The position numbers were made by a program, and so were the translations under genes. This document shows positions 46,030-57,300 of a DNA stretch of 64,000 bases, one piece after another. The DNA comes from Cytauxzoon felis (Eukaryota; Apicomplexa; Aconoidasida; Piroplasmida; Theileriidae). Positions within the stretch are counted from its first letter, which is position 1. Every line of letters starts with the position of its first letter. Below the pieces are notes generated by a model. It ran no database searches. It was not told the DNA's origin and saw nothing but the letters and a program-made list of their open reading frames with translations. The stretch is from assembly GCA_020283715.1 (NCBI GenBank), contig JAIQCW010000107.1:51066-115065 (forward strand), in the 5' to 3' direction.

Positions 46030-46682
46030 ATGACTGTTTATAGGTGTGTTGAATTTTTAAATAAATAAATTTATATAGATATCTTGACGAGTTATGGAGG
46101 AAGAAGCAATCCGATGTTATGCGCACTTTATTACGTATTAGAACCTGGAAGTATAGACAACTAACTGCGGTACATCGAGTATCCAAACCTTCTAGACCGG
46201 ATAAGGCTAGAAGATTGGGGTATAAAGCTAAACAAGGTTTTGTGATATATAGAGTCAGAGTACGTCGTGGTGATCGCAAAAAAAACGTCGGAAAGGGTAT
46301 TGTTTATGGTAAACCTAAACATCAAGGTATTCACAAACAAAAATCTAAAAGAAATTTAAGAAGTATTGCCGAAGAACGTGTTGGCTCAAAGGTTTGTCCT
46401 GGCTTGCGTGTATTGAATAGTTATTGGGTTGGTCAGGATGAGGTTTATAAGTTCTACGAGGTTATACTTGTAGATCCTTCTCACAACGCTATTAGAAATT
46501 GTCCTCGTATGCAATATATTTGTAATCCAGTACATAAACATCGTGAATTACGCGGCCTCACATCCGCTGGACGAAAAAGTAGAGGTTTACGTGTTAAAGG
46601 ACCAAAGGCATCAAAGGTTCGTCCTTCTGTACGTTCAAATTGGAAACGAAGACAGTTAATGCGATTATTGAGTAGACGTTAA
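46030..46682 (+). CDS. RPL15: 60S ribosomal protein eL15
   Basis: A conserved cytosolic large-subunit protein. The first exon encodes MTVYR and stops at a 35-nt intron (46044-46078). The second gives [15 protein letters not shown] and the long basic body, including [55 protein letters not shown] and a basic tail. About 206 residues in all, the family's usual size. Codon use looks more GC-balanced than the neighbours, as expected of a highly expressed gene. The first ATG in the main exon is not the true start because the conserved N-terminus would be missing. Confidence 0.97.
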
Positions 46683-46762
46683 ATAATAATTAATTTCTTA
46701 AAATTTAACTATATATTATTATGGTGTTTATTATATACATTTATTATTTATTATTTATAAAT

Positions 46763-47485
46763 ATGTCAAAGTTTGAAATTGCTCAAATTGAAGCAATTTT
46801 ATTTTTATCTAATGACGGTGAACGTGTTGCTTCTAAATATTACAAGTTACATAATAATAAAAATCGTTAGTTATATATTTAATTATACATTTATTTAGTA
46901 GAAAATAATAAAAATATACAACTTTCATTTGAATATGATTTAATTAACCAACTAAATTTAACCAGAGATAATGGTATTTGATAAATTTCTTTATTATAAT
47001 AGTTAGGTGATAATATCGGATGTATTTTGATTGATGGTCGTTCTATAGTATATCAATTTTCAAATGATATATACATTATAATCGTTTCAAATAATAATCA
47101 AAATGAATTAATAATGTCACAATTGTTATCTACATTGTTTGATTGCTTACTACACATTACACAGTACGTTTACTATTTCTTATATAAATATATATATTAA
47201 AGTGATAATGTTAATAAACAAGGGATATATGATAAAATGGCATCGATATTTTTACTTCTAGATGATATAGTAGATCGAGGGTTAGTGATTTCTATATAGA
47301 TATTAATTTTTAGTATAATTATGGAATTGGATTCGAATATAATCATCAAGAGACTAAAGAGGAATGAATCAACTACTAGTGAAAGTTTACCGTTTAATCA
47401 GGTAAATTTATTCTATGTATTTTAAATACATTAGGCCATATATAATGTACGGAACAATGTTATTCGAACATTGTTGAACACATAA
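46763..47485 (+). CDS. COPZ: Coatomer subunit zeta (COPI)
   Basis: The small subunit of the COPI coat for Golgi-to-ER transport. Six small exons separated by introns of about 33-36 nt read: EAILFLSNDGERVASKYY, LSFEYDLINQL, IGCILIDGRSIVYQFSNDIY, LLSTLFDCLLHIT, a longin-fold helix ending in FLLLDDIVDRG, IIMELDSNIIIKRL, and a C-terminal helix QAIYNVRNNVIRTLL. The VDxG-I-xEx-dp-nxIxxRV region of zeta/sigma adaptins is recognisable in IVDRG-IIMELDSNIIIKRL. Final length is about 175 residues, right for zeta. Start at the ATG at 46763. Confidence 0.85.
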
Positions 47486-47511
47486 CCACATTAATTTATT
47501 ATTTATATAAT

Positions 47512-48078
47512 ATGTTTGATCTTATATATATAAATAAATTTATACATTTTAAATGTTTTGGAACTAAAAGGGTTGTGCAGAAAAGAAGTATGTAGTCTAA
47601 TATAACAAATTAATTATTAGGACACTTATTGAAAATAATTCATCCTGAAGAAATTCAATTACTTAATGATAGCAAGATCAAATTACCAAAATCTCTATTG
47701 AAGCATAATGTAATCAATAAACTCGTACATACATACACAAAGGAATCTATTGATTTATCGTCATTGATTAATTGGAATTCATATATATGTAATGTTAAGG
47801 GTGTAAGGTATTTAAATATTTAAACAATATTATTAAACAGATGGCATCCTTCTGGAAGTTGGTTAGTACAATTTAATAGGTGTAATCATAGACATAATTA
47901 TTATGTGAATTGCAGATGTTATTTCAGGTATGTAAAATATGATATTTTTATATAATATAGTGTTGAAAAATATGGTTTTTTTGAGGCTAAAAAATTGGCA
48001 ATATCTTATCGTAAACGTCTTGAATACGAATATAGTGAAATCGAAAGTGCATGGAACGAAAATGATGTGATTCATTAA
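47512..48078 (+). CDS. Single AP2-domain mini protein with mitochondrial-type N-terminus
   Basis: Four exons give a protein of about 145 residues. The C-terminal 60 residues are an AP2 domain: GVRWHPSGSWLVQFN, then after an intron near 47935 VEKYGFFEAKKLAISYRKRL, followed by an acidic end. The N-terminus, with few acidic residues (MFDLIYINKFIHFKCFGTKR), is aromatic and basic like an organelle presequence, with helical sequence (PEEIQLLNDSKIKLPKSLL) in between. Classical ApiAP2 regulators are much larger. Some apicomplexan AP2-fold proteins have been described as structural parts of the mitochondrial ribosome, which would suit this size and leader. A nuclear regulator remains possible. Confidence 0.72.
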
Positions 48079-48217
48079 TTTTAATATTATATGTATATGG
48101 ATTAATTGTAATTAAATGTTTTTATTTAATATTATGATTAAATTACAGTTTTTAAAATTCATAATTATACACCATATTTTTAATCAATATTTTTAATCAG
48201 ATTTAGATTATTTTATA

Positions 48218-49846
48218 ATGAATAAATCATTTATATCCTTAAATTTATCTATACTACAACGTGGTAATTTTAAAACTATCTGTTTTAATATATTATAGGT
48301 TTTATTAATGGCCATTGTACTAAAAAATATTTTAGCACCGGACTAAATTCTCACAATTCTAATGAATTTGATGTATTAATTGTGGGTGGAGGTGTCTCAG
48401 GAACATCTCTTTATTATATTTTATCTCAATATACGAGTATATTAATCACATATCAATATTAATTTTTATAGATATAAACCGTATTGGCTTATGTGAAAGG
48501 AGGTCGAAATATGCTATGGTGGCATCTTATGCCAAGAACAATAGTCAAACTATTCACTGTGGTATTGTCAATATTGCATTTCACTATTTATATAGGTGAT
48601 ATCGAGACCAATTATACTTTTGAATCTGCGAAGAAAGTAAAAAGGTCCGCAAATATATTACGCAATTTCCTTATGACATTGCCTAACTCATTATTACCGA
48701 GGTATTTAAATCATATTTATTTATATATCATATAGTATTGCAATCGAAGGCCAGAAAATGGTTATCGGTGTTGGTGATGTAGAATGTGATTTCATTGAGA
48801 AACGTTATAAACCTTTTAAAGAACTATTTCCTCACATGCAGTATTTGACTAAAGATCAGGTATTTTTTTTATAATAATTATCTATATTCTAGATATTGGA
48901 TGTTGAGCCTAATGTTATTTATACGAATATTGAGAAGAAAACTAAAAGGACAGATGAGGTAAATGCTTTATATTTAGATAAAGAATTAACTACAATTAAT
49001 TTTACCCAATTGTCTCATACGTTTGTAAATTCCGCTCATACATTGGATAAGCATCTTGTTTCTATGTTAAATACGGAAGTGTATTCTGTTGTTAAATCTG
49101 GAAATAAATTTAAAGTAACTACTAATAATGGCATTTTTTATTCTTCATTTGTTGTTTTTTCTACATGTGGATATTCTTTATTATTTGCTCACAAAATGAA
49201 TTTAGGTTTGGAGTACAGTGTTTTACCTGTTGCTGGTAGTTTTTATTTTACTAGAGAATTATTAAGAGGTAAAGTATATACTGTACAGAACCCACAATTA
49301 CCTTTTGCTGCTATTCATGGTGATCCTGATATTGTTGCTAATAATCAAACCAGAATTGGTCCTACAGCTTTACCTTTACCATTATTAGAAAGATATAACA
49401 TATCTAGTTTTACTGATTTTCTTAGAGTATTTAAGTTTGATCATAATGTTTTAATAACATATTTCAATTTAATTAAACAATCTACTATACGGAATTATAT
49501 TATAAAGAATTTTTTATTTGAGATTCCCATATTATCAAGATTAATATTTGTTAGAGATGCTAGGAAAATATTACCATCACTTAAATTTGAAGATGTTCGA
49601 TATTCTGTTGGTTATGGTGGTATCAGACCACAGTTAGTCAATAAAAAGGAACGTAAACTATTATTTGGTGAGAGCAAAATTAAATCTGATGGTTGTATAT
49701 TTAATATTACTGCATCTCCAGGTGCAACTACATGTTTAGCAAATGCAGAGTTGGATATGAGGGATATATGTAAACACTTAAATGCTAATATAGATGAAGA
49801 AAAATTGAAACGAAATTTATTTCAAGGTGCATATGAAATAGTATAA
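48218..49846 (+). CDS. MQO: Malate:quinone oxidoreductase, mitochondrial
   Basis: A membrane-bound FAD enzyme that oxidises malate to oxaloacetate and feeds electrons to ubiquinone; apicomplexans use it in the TCA cycle. The first exon (48218-48261) encodes a basic leader (MNKSFISLNLSILQR); a 38-nt intron follows. The FAD-binding loop is DVLIVGGGVSGTS (about 48370-48408). Later exons give SQTIHCGDIETNY, IGVGDVECDFIEKRYKPF and a long last exon (48896-49846) with the family's C-terminal region (PQLPFAAIHGDPD; GYGGIRPQLV; ITASPGATTCLANAELDM). Internal introns of 33-40 nt are at about 48430, 48700 and 48860. It pairs functionally with COQ2 at 3998-5326. Confidence 0.93.
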
Positions 49847-49857
49847 ATACATTAAAT

Positions 49858-51766
49858 TTATAGTAAATCATTAATGTAGTAGTTATCATGTTCATCTATA
49901 AATCTATTAAATATAGATTTTGCTATTGAATTATTCTTTATCTTAATATCCATATATTTGGGTATATTTTCATATATAATTGATTTATATATTAATACAA
50001 TTAGACCATCTTGTCTTGATCCATGCTTTAAAAGCGGTATAACATATTTTATGAATAACGAATCAATTACTAATTTACCAAGTGTATTTAATGATAGAAT
50101 ATCGGATAATTTAAGTATATTTACCATTATATTCATATAATGGTATTTTAAAAAACTATTAATTTTATTATTTACAATGTTATCATGTCTAATTTTGAAT
50201 GATAGTACCGATAACCTATCTTCAATTATTTTAATCAATTTCTAAATCATATATATTATATGATATTTAATATACCTCTATTATAGTATCATGTGATTTA
50301 ATATGTATACAAATTGTCTTTAAAAAATCTGATAACAACAATGATTGATTAAATGACTCCATATCCCAAACTTCTATCGTTTTTAAACAAAAAGGATGTA
50401 TAACCTATTATAAATTAATATTTAAATTATAAACATACTTCTTGTATTACTATAGGTAGTAATTTAGGGCAATTTTTATTACATGCAATGTACCAATCAA
50501 GCTCATGTAGACGTAAATGTGTGTTATCAAGAGGATCCCATGTTAAAAGTGACATGTTAGAATAAAATATGAATACACCTATTAATTTATTAAAATCGAT
50601 ATAATCGGACATGACAAATTCAGAAAGTATATAATCAATTGTTTTATAATCATCAGATATATCATCAATTAAATTTTTACAATCATACTCGATAAAATTT
50701 CCATAATTAAAATGTTTGGACAATGTAGTGTAATCGTAACAATGTATTAATGAATTTAGTATATCATTTATATATTTGCAATCTATATTTATATTCTTAT
50801 TAAATTCGATATCAGTGTTTATATTTAAATTATAATCACATATTTCATTCAATATATGATTGTATTTGTCTATTCTTGAATAATATGTTGATTTAATTTT
50901 ATCGGAAACGTTTTGACCATATTCGTCAATATCTTCTAGATTAGTGCAATTAAAATCTATATCATTGTACCCATCAAATACAATCAAATCACATATTAAC
51001 CAACGTCTCATTCTATAGGTACATTCAATAACATCAATTTTATAATTCAATAAATCGTTAATATAATTAGTTATAATTAATGACTTTGAAGAAACCAAAG
51101 ATCCAAATGATCTAATAACATCAAGAATGCGATAGTATTTAGAAAGATCATTTTCAATTTTGTTACACTGAGAATCCAAATCTGAAATAGTGGATTCATT
51201 TTGTAGACGACATTTTTGATTATCATCAATTAATCTAGTAAGATAATCTGATTTGTTAGATAATTCTGAGACTTGGTTTTTAATTTGTGAATTGAAATTA
51301 ATAACAGTATCAACATTAATAATATCAATATGGTCTTCAGGATAATTATTAGAAGTAGATACAATATTATTATTTAAATCTATATTTGATTCATCGAAAT
51401 TTATATGACAATTCGAATCATTATCAATGTCATGATTAACAAATATAACATCATTTAATTTTTCATGAACATTTTTTATCAAAATACCTTTTTTTTAATT
51501 TTTTTAATATCACGATTGTCATTAGTCAATGAGGAATCAATAAAGCTAAGTTTGTTTAATGACGAAATGTTTGATTTATTATCAGATGTGATATGCGATA
51601 TTTTATTTAGATTATTAGAATTTAATGCGATATTAGATATATTTGAATTTTCTGAAGTGGTATTAAATGGAGCAATAACATTAATTTGAGGATCATTTGA
51701 GTCATCATCGTAGTTATTAATATAAATGTTATTATTTTTAGATATGTTAGAACGTTTAATAAACAT
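49858..51766 (-). CDS. GCFC-domain protein, PAXBP1/GCF-like
   Basis: Four exons. The first (51514-51766) is Asn/Ser-rich and basic; a 26-nt A-rich intron (51488-51513) joins it to the long second exon. Removing introns near 50400-50430 and 50240-50275 extends it to the stop at 49858. The second exon has a coiled-coil region (LTRLIDDNQKCRLQNESTI; CNKIENDLSKYYRIL), then LLNYKIDVIECTYRMRRW and NMSLLTWDPLDNTHLRL-HELDWY. A later exon has HPFCLKTIEVWDMESFNQSL. A coiled coil, a conserved W-DP-L motif, and a helical C-terminus are the GCFC pattern of PAXBP1/TFIP11-type splicing and chromatin proteins. Nuclear role inferred. The match is by pattern only. Confidence 0.6.
51488..51513 (-). other. 26-nt A-rich intron of the PAXBP1-like gene
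   Basis: GTGATATT, A runs of 7 and 8, and AG at the end. It joins NDN to RILIKNVHEK with the frame kept, removing an apparent frameshift. Confidence 0.6.
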
Positions 51767-51946
51767 TAATATACAATATGGCGATTACTAATAATTTTAA
51801 ATACAATTTAAACACATTAAATATATAATGATTTTATAATGAATATATTTATTTTTATTTATTGGTATCCCCCATCATTATAATAAATAACATATGTTAT
51901 AACTATGAATATTAAATCTATTGTCTATGTATAATGGAATTCAAAT

Positions 51947-52902
51947 ATGGTAAGACTATTTATATAAAATATTGATTATTAGATTCGAAATTCTATTAAA
52001 AGGTTTTCCGGTGGAAGTGCTAAACCACATTGGGGGAATCCTCCAAAAAATCGATGGCAACCATTTCTATTAGATCGTACTTATTATGGTGAACATCCTA
52101 CTTATAATGGATTTGTATTGCTATTGAGATCATTGAGACCTAAAGTTGAATCATTGATACATTCAACATATAACGAATTATCATCATATATATATAAAGT
52201 ATATAATCCTCTGAAGAACACTATCACTAAACACAATCCGGATATTCGATATGTATGTTAATTTGTTGATTATATATGAATATTCAGCAATTCATCGCCT
52301 TCATATCATTTATTGTTACTTGTCGTTCTATTACATCTTATTTCGGGTCATTATATCAAAATATAGTGGTATATTCACTTGGAAACGTTTATATTTTATT
52401 TAGGATCTTGATAATTTATTAATTTTGGGTTTGGCTGACGATTTAAATGAGCACGGGTTTTGGAATTCTAAAAATGAAGATAGCAATCAACGGATTAAAT
52501 TACTTGAAAAGGATGAAAAAAGGTTAAACAAATTATGGGATACTGCACTTCATAAAGCAATTAATACTAAATCATTTGACGATTTTTATTCATTCATTCT
52601 TCCAAAAACATACGACGTGAATTCTGGAATCATTCCATCAACATCTTGTAAGTTTTGAGGTTATTATTTAATATTTTAAAGGGAGATTTAACATGATACC
52701 ATATGGAAATAATAATGAAGATTCAATGGTGTTCGATGTGCCGAAACATGACCAACCATTGAGATCATTGGCGTTGAATTTTACATACAATAACATATCT
52801 GGTAACTGGGGTGATTATATCAATAGACAAGATAATAAAAATACACTTGTTAGACCATCAAGACAAATGTTCACAGATGTATATATACCAGGGACAAAAT
52901 AA
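51947..52902 (+). CDS. Probable mitochondrial membrane protein, unrecognised
   Basis: The ATG at 51947-51949 is followed at once by a 33-nt intron (51950-51982), so exon 1 is the start codon alone. The next exons read IRNSIKRFSGGSAKPHWG (a basic, mitochondria-like leader) and RTYYGEHPTYNGFVLLLRSLRP, then a membrane segment (QFIAFISFIVTCRSITSYFG), an acidic helical part (RIKLLEKDEKRLNKLWD) and, after an intron near 52647, MIPYGNNNEDSMVFDVPKHD and a short tail ending DVYIPGTK. About 280 residues. All phases join cleanly over five exons. I do not recognise the family; an apicomplexan-specific subunit of ATP synthase or cytochrome oxidase would fit the shape. Confidence 0.6.
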
Positions 52903-52914
52903 TTTAATTTTATA

Positions 52915-54292
52915 TCAACTAATACCATTGTTATTTTTTATATATTCACCCAGTGGAGTGTTGTCGAATATTTTCATTATGAAATCCTGAATACCCTTGT
53001 TATTTGATTCCAAGTAGTTTTCTATTGCATAATGTATCCAAGGCTGTAAATTGGTGATGAAAAATCTAAATACTTACATCTCTATAATACTCTAAATCAG
53101 TATATAACTTGTCTCCAGTTATTGGTTTTGAATTTTGAGGATTCTTATTGTCCATAATTGTTGTAATAAACTAAAATATTGTATATAATAAATAAGTTTA
53201 TACCTTGTGAGGATCATCTGAAAATGATTTATAAAAATTGTGTAAATGCATCAACTCTACAACTTCATGCTCTAACGATGCGATTTGAGAATCAAATTCA
53301 GTAACGATATCTGGCGGTTTTGAATTGTGAAAGAAACAAGATTCCATCTTTAAATCGATAATTTGTTCATTGTCTGCGATTTGACCGGAATGCCTAATCT
53401 TATGAGTAACTTTAATTGGCCTAGGTGGATATAAATGTGGTTGTAATAATAAAGGTAATTCCGATATTTTTATACGATCAATATTGCTATTGATATTAAA
53501 TAGAAACCTTAACTCCGTATCAATTATGATAAATGTATCATTGTTATCGGAATCTGTAAAAAGTCTATTATTTAAAGCGTATGACCATATAGATCGAGTG
53601 ATTGTAGAAATTGTAGCTTGTTGAAATTCATTATCTATAAGATTCTCATTTGTATTGTTATACAAGAATTCATATAATTGTTTAGATAGAGAAAATACAG
53701 GAGCTATTTGAGTAGGGAAAAAATATATATTAACATCGCATTCAGAGTAACCTAATCTATTAATGTGTAATTCATCGTATCCATTTTGATTATACAATAT
53801 ATTAACTTTATTTTCATTATTATGATTAGTGTTATCCGGAATTTGTGAATGTTTATTGCAATGGTATTTTTGAGGTTTAAACTGAGTATCCTTTTCAGAC
53901 TCAATATGGTCTCTATTCCATAATAATACACCAGATGGTGTATCGAATAAAATTAGACGAAAATATTTAATTAATACAGGAACTTCGGGGCTTTCTATAA
54001 TATTTTTATTACTGTCTAATTCATAAGTCTTTATATACAGTGTATACGTTGAAGGCTGAACACGCGAAAATAAGCAGTTAACCGGTTTATTATCATTATC
54101 TGAATATGTGTTATATATATGTATTCTAATCGTGTTGTTTAAACATGTAGGATCATATAATAAACAATTCCTTTGATCATTTATTAAAGAATCCAGCCTC
54201 CGTTCTAAATTATCTAATTCATTAATCATGTGATATTCATTAGGGTGGCTAAGTTTTAGTTGTTCAAGTGAATTTTTTAACATTTTATACAT
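52915..54292 (-). CDS. SMARCD/BAF60-type SWIB-domain subunit of a SWI/SNF-like complex
   Basis: The main exon starts at 54292 and would stop at 53198, but two short introns (about 53165-53200 and 53062-53096) carry the frame on to TGA at 52915-52917. The body shows the SMARCD layout: a beta-rich region with ECDVNIYFFPTQIAPVFSLS, the SWIB fold IWSYALNNRLFTDSDNNDTF through LRFLFNINSNIDRIKISELP and HLYPPRPIKVTHKI. The spliced C-terminus reads FYKSFSDDPHKF and, further on, YYRDPWIHYAIENYLESN, matching the family's FYxxxxxDPxxFI...YY-PW-xxAI ending. These proteins link the remodeller to activators. Only 25 bp separates its ATG from the stop of the upstream gene. Confidence 0.82.
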
Positions 54293-54317
54293 TTAATAAT
54301 AAATTAATTAATGGTGT

Positions 54318-57300
54318 CTACACAACATCACATGTGTCGATATTACTTGAAAATTTGCATCGATTATATTTTTCCATCATCAACTCGAGGTTACAAAGAA
54401 TAGAAAACAAAATATTCAACAATGATTTGAACGAATATGAATATAATCTTACGTTGTTGAATGATGGCACATGCTCCAATTCATATGGTAACAAATATTC
54501 GACTTTATCACGAGTTACACATGTAGTTTTAATATAATTTACGCTAGAGTACGTTACTCCGTTTTCTTTACATACATTATATAACCCATGGATTATTAAT
54601 GATAATCTTTCTGTATTGATACTGTTGATATTCGATGCGATGATATTAAATCCATTGGTGATGTTCGAATCATGATTCGAAGATGTTGCGAGTGATAGAA
54701 TGTACTCCAAAAATGTAATTGAACAATCTACAGTTGATATTCTTAGTGCCAAATTTGGTAATGAATCGTATGAATGATCATCTAGTGTTAATTGTTGAAT
54801 AAATGTCAACAGCGATTCACTACAATTTATCATGACGTTAAATGCAATATTAATCTTGTCAATTAAACAGTGTTTAATTGATACTTGAGATTGGTGAATT
54901 TCAAATGCACCCATTTCTGGAAATGACGTTTGTAAGAATAATAATACACATTGCCAAACAGAATCCGTTCCATCATTCAACATTGAAATCAACCTTGTCA
55001 AAAGTATTGGCATTAATTGAGATGGATTTATCGCTAATGGAAATTTAGTTTGACCATCTGTATAAAGATTGAAATTTTCATTATTTACATGATAATCAGT
55101 TAATTTCCAAATCATCAGCACTCTATAAATCCTCAACAGTCTACATGTAACATTTATAATATCAGGTGTAATTTCAAATGACAATATATTAGACAATATC
55201 CCAGAATGGCGATTTAACCAATTGATAAAAATTAAACGTGTTTTACAAGATGGAATGTTAATTATTGATTCTATAATATTCATAAAGGAAGATATTATTT
55301 TTATTGATTGAGTCAATGTCAAATCTAGATTCAATAATAAATCACATGATAATATCAATTCAGCCAAACATGGTTCTGATGAAGGTCGTACATAAAACCA
55401 AAATGATGTAAATTGATGTAACATACTAATATATTCTACAACGTTAATAGCACCATGAAACAGTTGTAAACAAAATTGACAATAAGGCGGATTCATAATA
55501 CAACCTTTACATTTATTTATATTCAACAAGCGTGATTTTATCAACATTTCCAATTGTTTAGAACATATTATACCTAGAGAACCATAATATAATGTAGCGT
55601 TATCATATTCAACAAGGCTGGATTCAAATTTAGACAATACCTTTAATATAAATGCCAATAATTTTAATGATTCAATTCGACAATCAATGATCGACCCATC
55701 GATGGAAATATAAAACATTTCTAGATTGCGTGATGCCTCGAAATCTAATACTGCATCAATAGTCTCTTGATAATTCCTTTTGAAATTATATCCAACGTTG
55801 ATAGATTTTAAATCTAAACGTTGATTAATATATGATGAATTACATTGAGAATCATTACATGAATCATTAAATAGCAATTGTAACAATGTCATATTACCAT
55901 GTGATATATTCGTGAAATTAAATGTCCCATGTAATAAATTTGTAATTATAATTTCAATCGTAGTCTCATGACCAACTGTATTCGACAAGAGTACATTAAT
56001 ACATGAATATATTTTACAACGGATATATGCAAGGGTCTTTTGGGATAGAAGATACATTATCAATTTCATTATTATTGATGATACAAATGATGAATCATGA
56101 TGAGTCATGTGATTTTTGTTCAGCAACTTTGCGATTGATTTAATAAATGTAGTAATTAACACTAATCTAAAATTTGAATCATCGTCTGGATTAAATTGTA
56201 TAGAAGATAATTCCAACCAATATTTAAATTTATTACATTCATCAATATTATATTTCACAATTTGAGTAATAAATTCAAACATTGATGATAACAGAAATGA
56301 TGATGAGGAAATTATTAAATTATATATGGTAGAATCTGTAATGAGTTGGATTAAATTATCATCATCGATAGATGATGGACATGTATCCTTTAATAAACGA
56401 GTACATACAAATATATTTCCATTTTTATGAATCAATCTAGAATATGAACATTCATTCCAATATTTAATCAATTCAACACATGAAACATTACTAGTAATCT
56501 TCTTCAATTGTTGATTAACTTCAGATTGTATACCTTCGAATAAATCACATGATACATTAATATAATTGAGACATAAATTTATAATTGGTGTTAAATCATA
56601 ATCAGAAGATATGAAATTGGATCCGTATAAAATTGTGAACAATTGTATCATTAACGATATTCTAAATGACTGTACTATAAATAATTCATGGGATAAAATG
56701 GGAAAATTGATTTTAACAATGTCATTCAATAGATTATTCCAATGAGTAATGATAAATCTTGAATTTTTATGATTACATTTAATAACCGATAAAAGAGTAT
56801 TTAAAGCATCAATCTTATACCATTGGTTAAAATCCCACATGCTTTCATCGGATGTCAATTTAATCAGACTAATAAAAATATATTCATCATTAAATAATCT
56901 ATGGAGGTAAACATCGGATGATGGTATTAAATTAAATCTAGATGAATATACATTTAGAAAATAATAAATTAAATCATCATACGCAAATCTATGCATATAA
57001 TTCAAATGACTGTGGGAAAAGTATAAATTTTCATCATGTACATCACCATCAATACTAGAAACAAAGTCAGACAACTGATTGTATAAAACCAAGTCTTGAG
57101 ATTCAAATTCATATCCAATAATAAATCCAGGGTGTTGTTTACGAGGTTTATTATAAAATAAATTGCATAACACATTATTAATCGAGTCATCTGATATAAA
57201 TGATGAATCAATACCGACTCGTACTACCATTTGTATCAATATATATAAAGATTTCATTTTAACTTCGATAGAGGAATCATATGATATAGAACCTATTAAA

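Noticed and set aside
52915..53155. Separate 68-residue gene on the minus strand starting at 53155.
   Set aside because: The frame is continuous with the SMARCD gene after splicing and matches the conserved C-terminus of that family.
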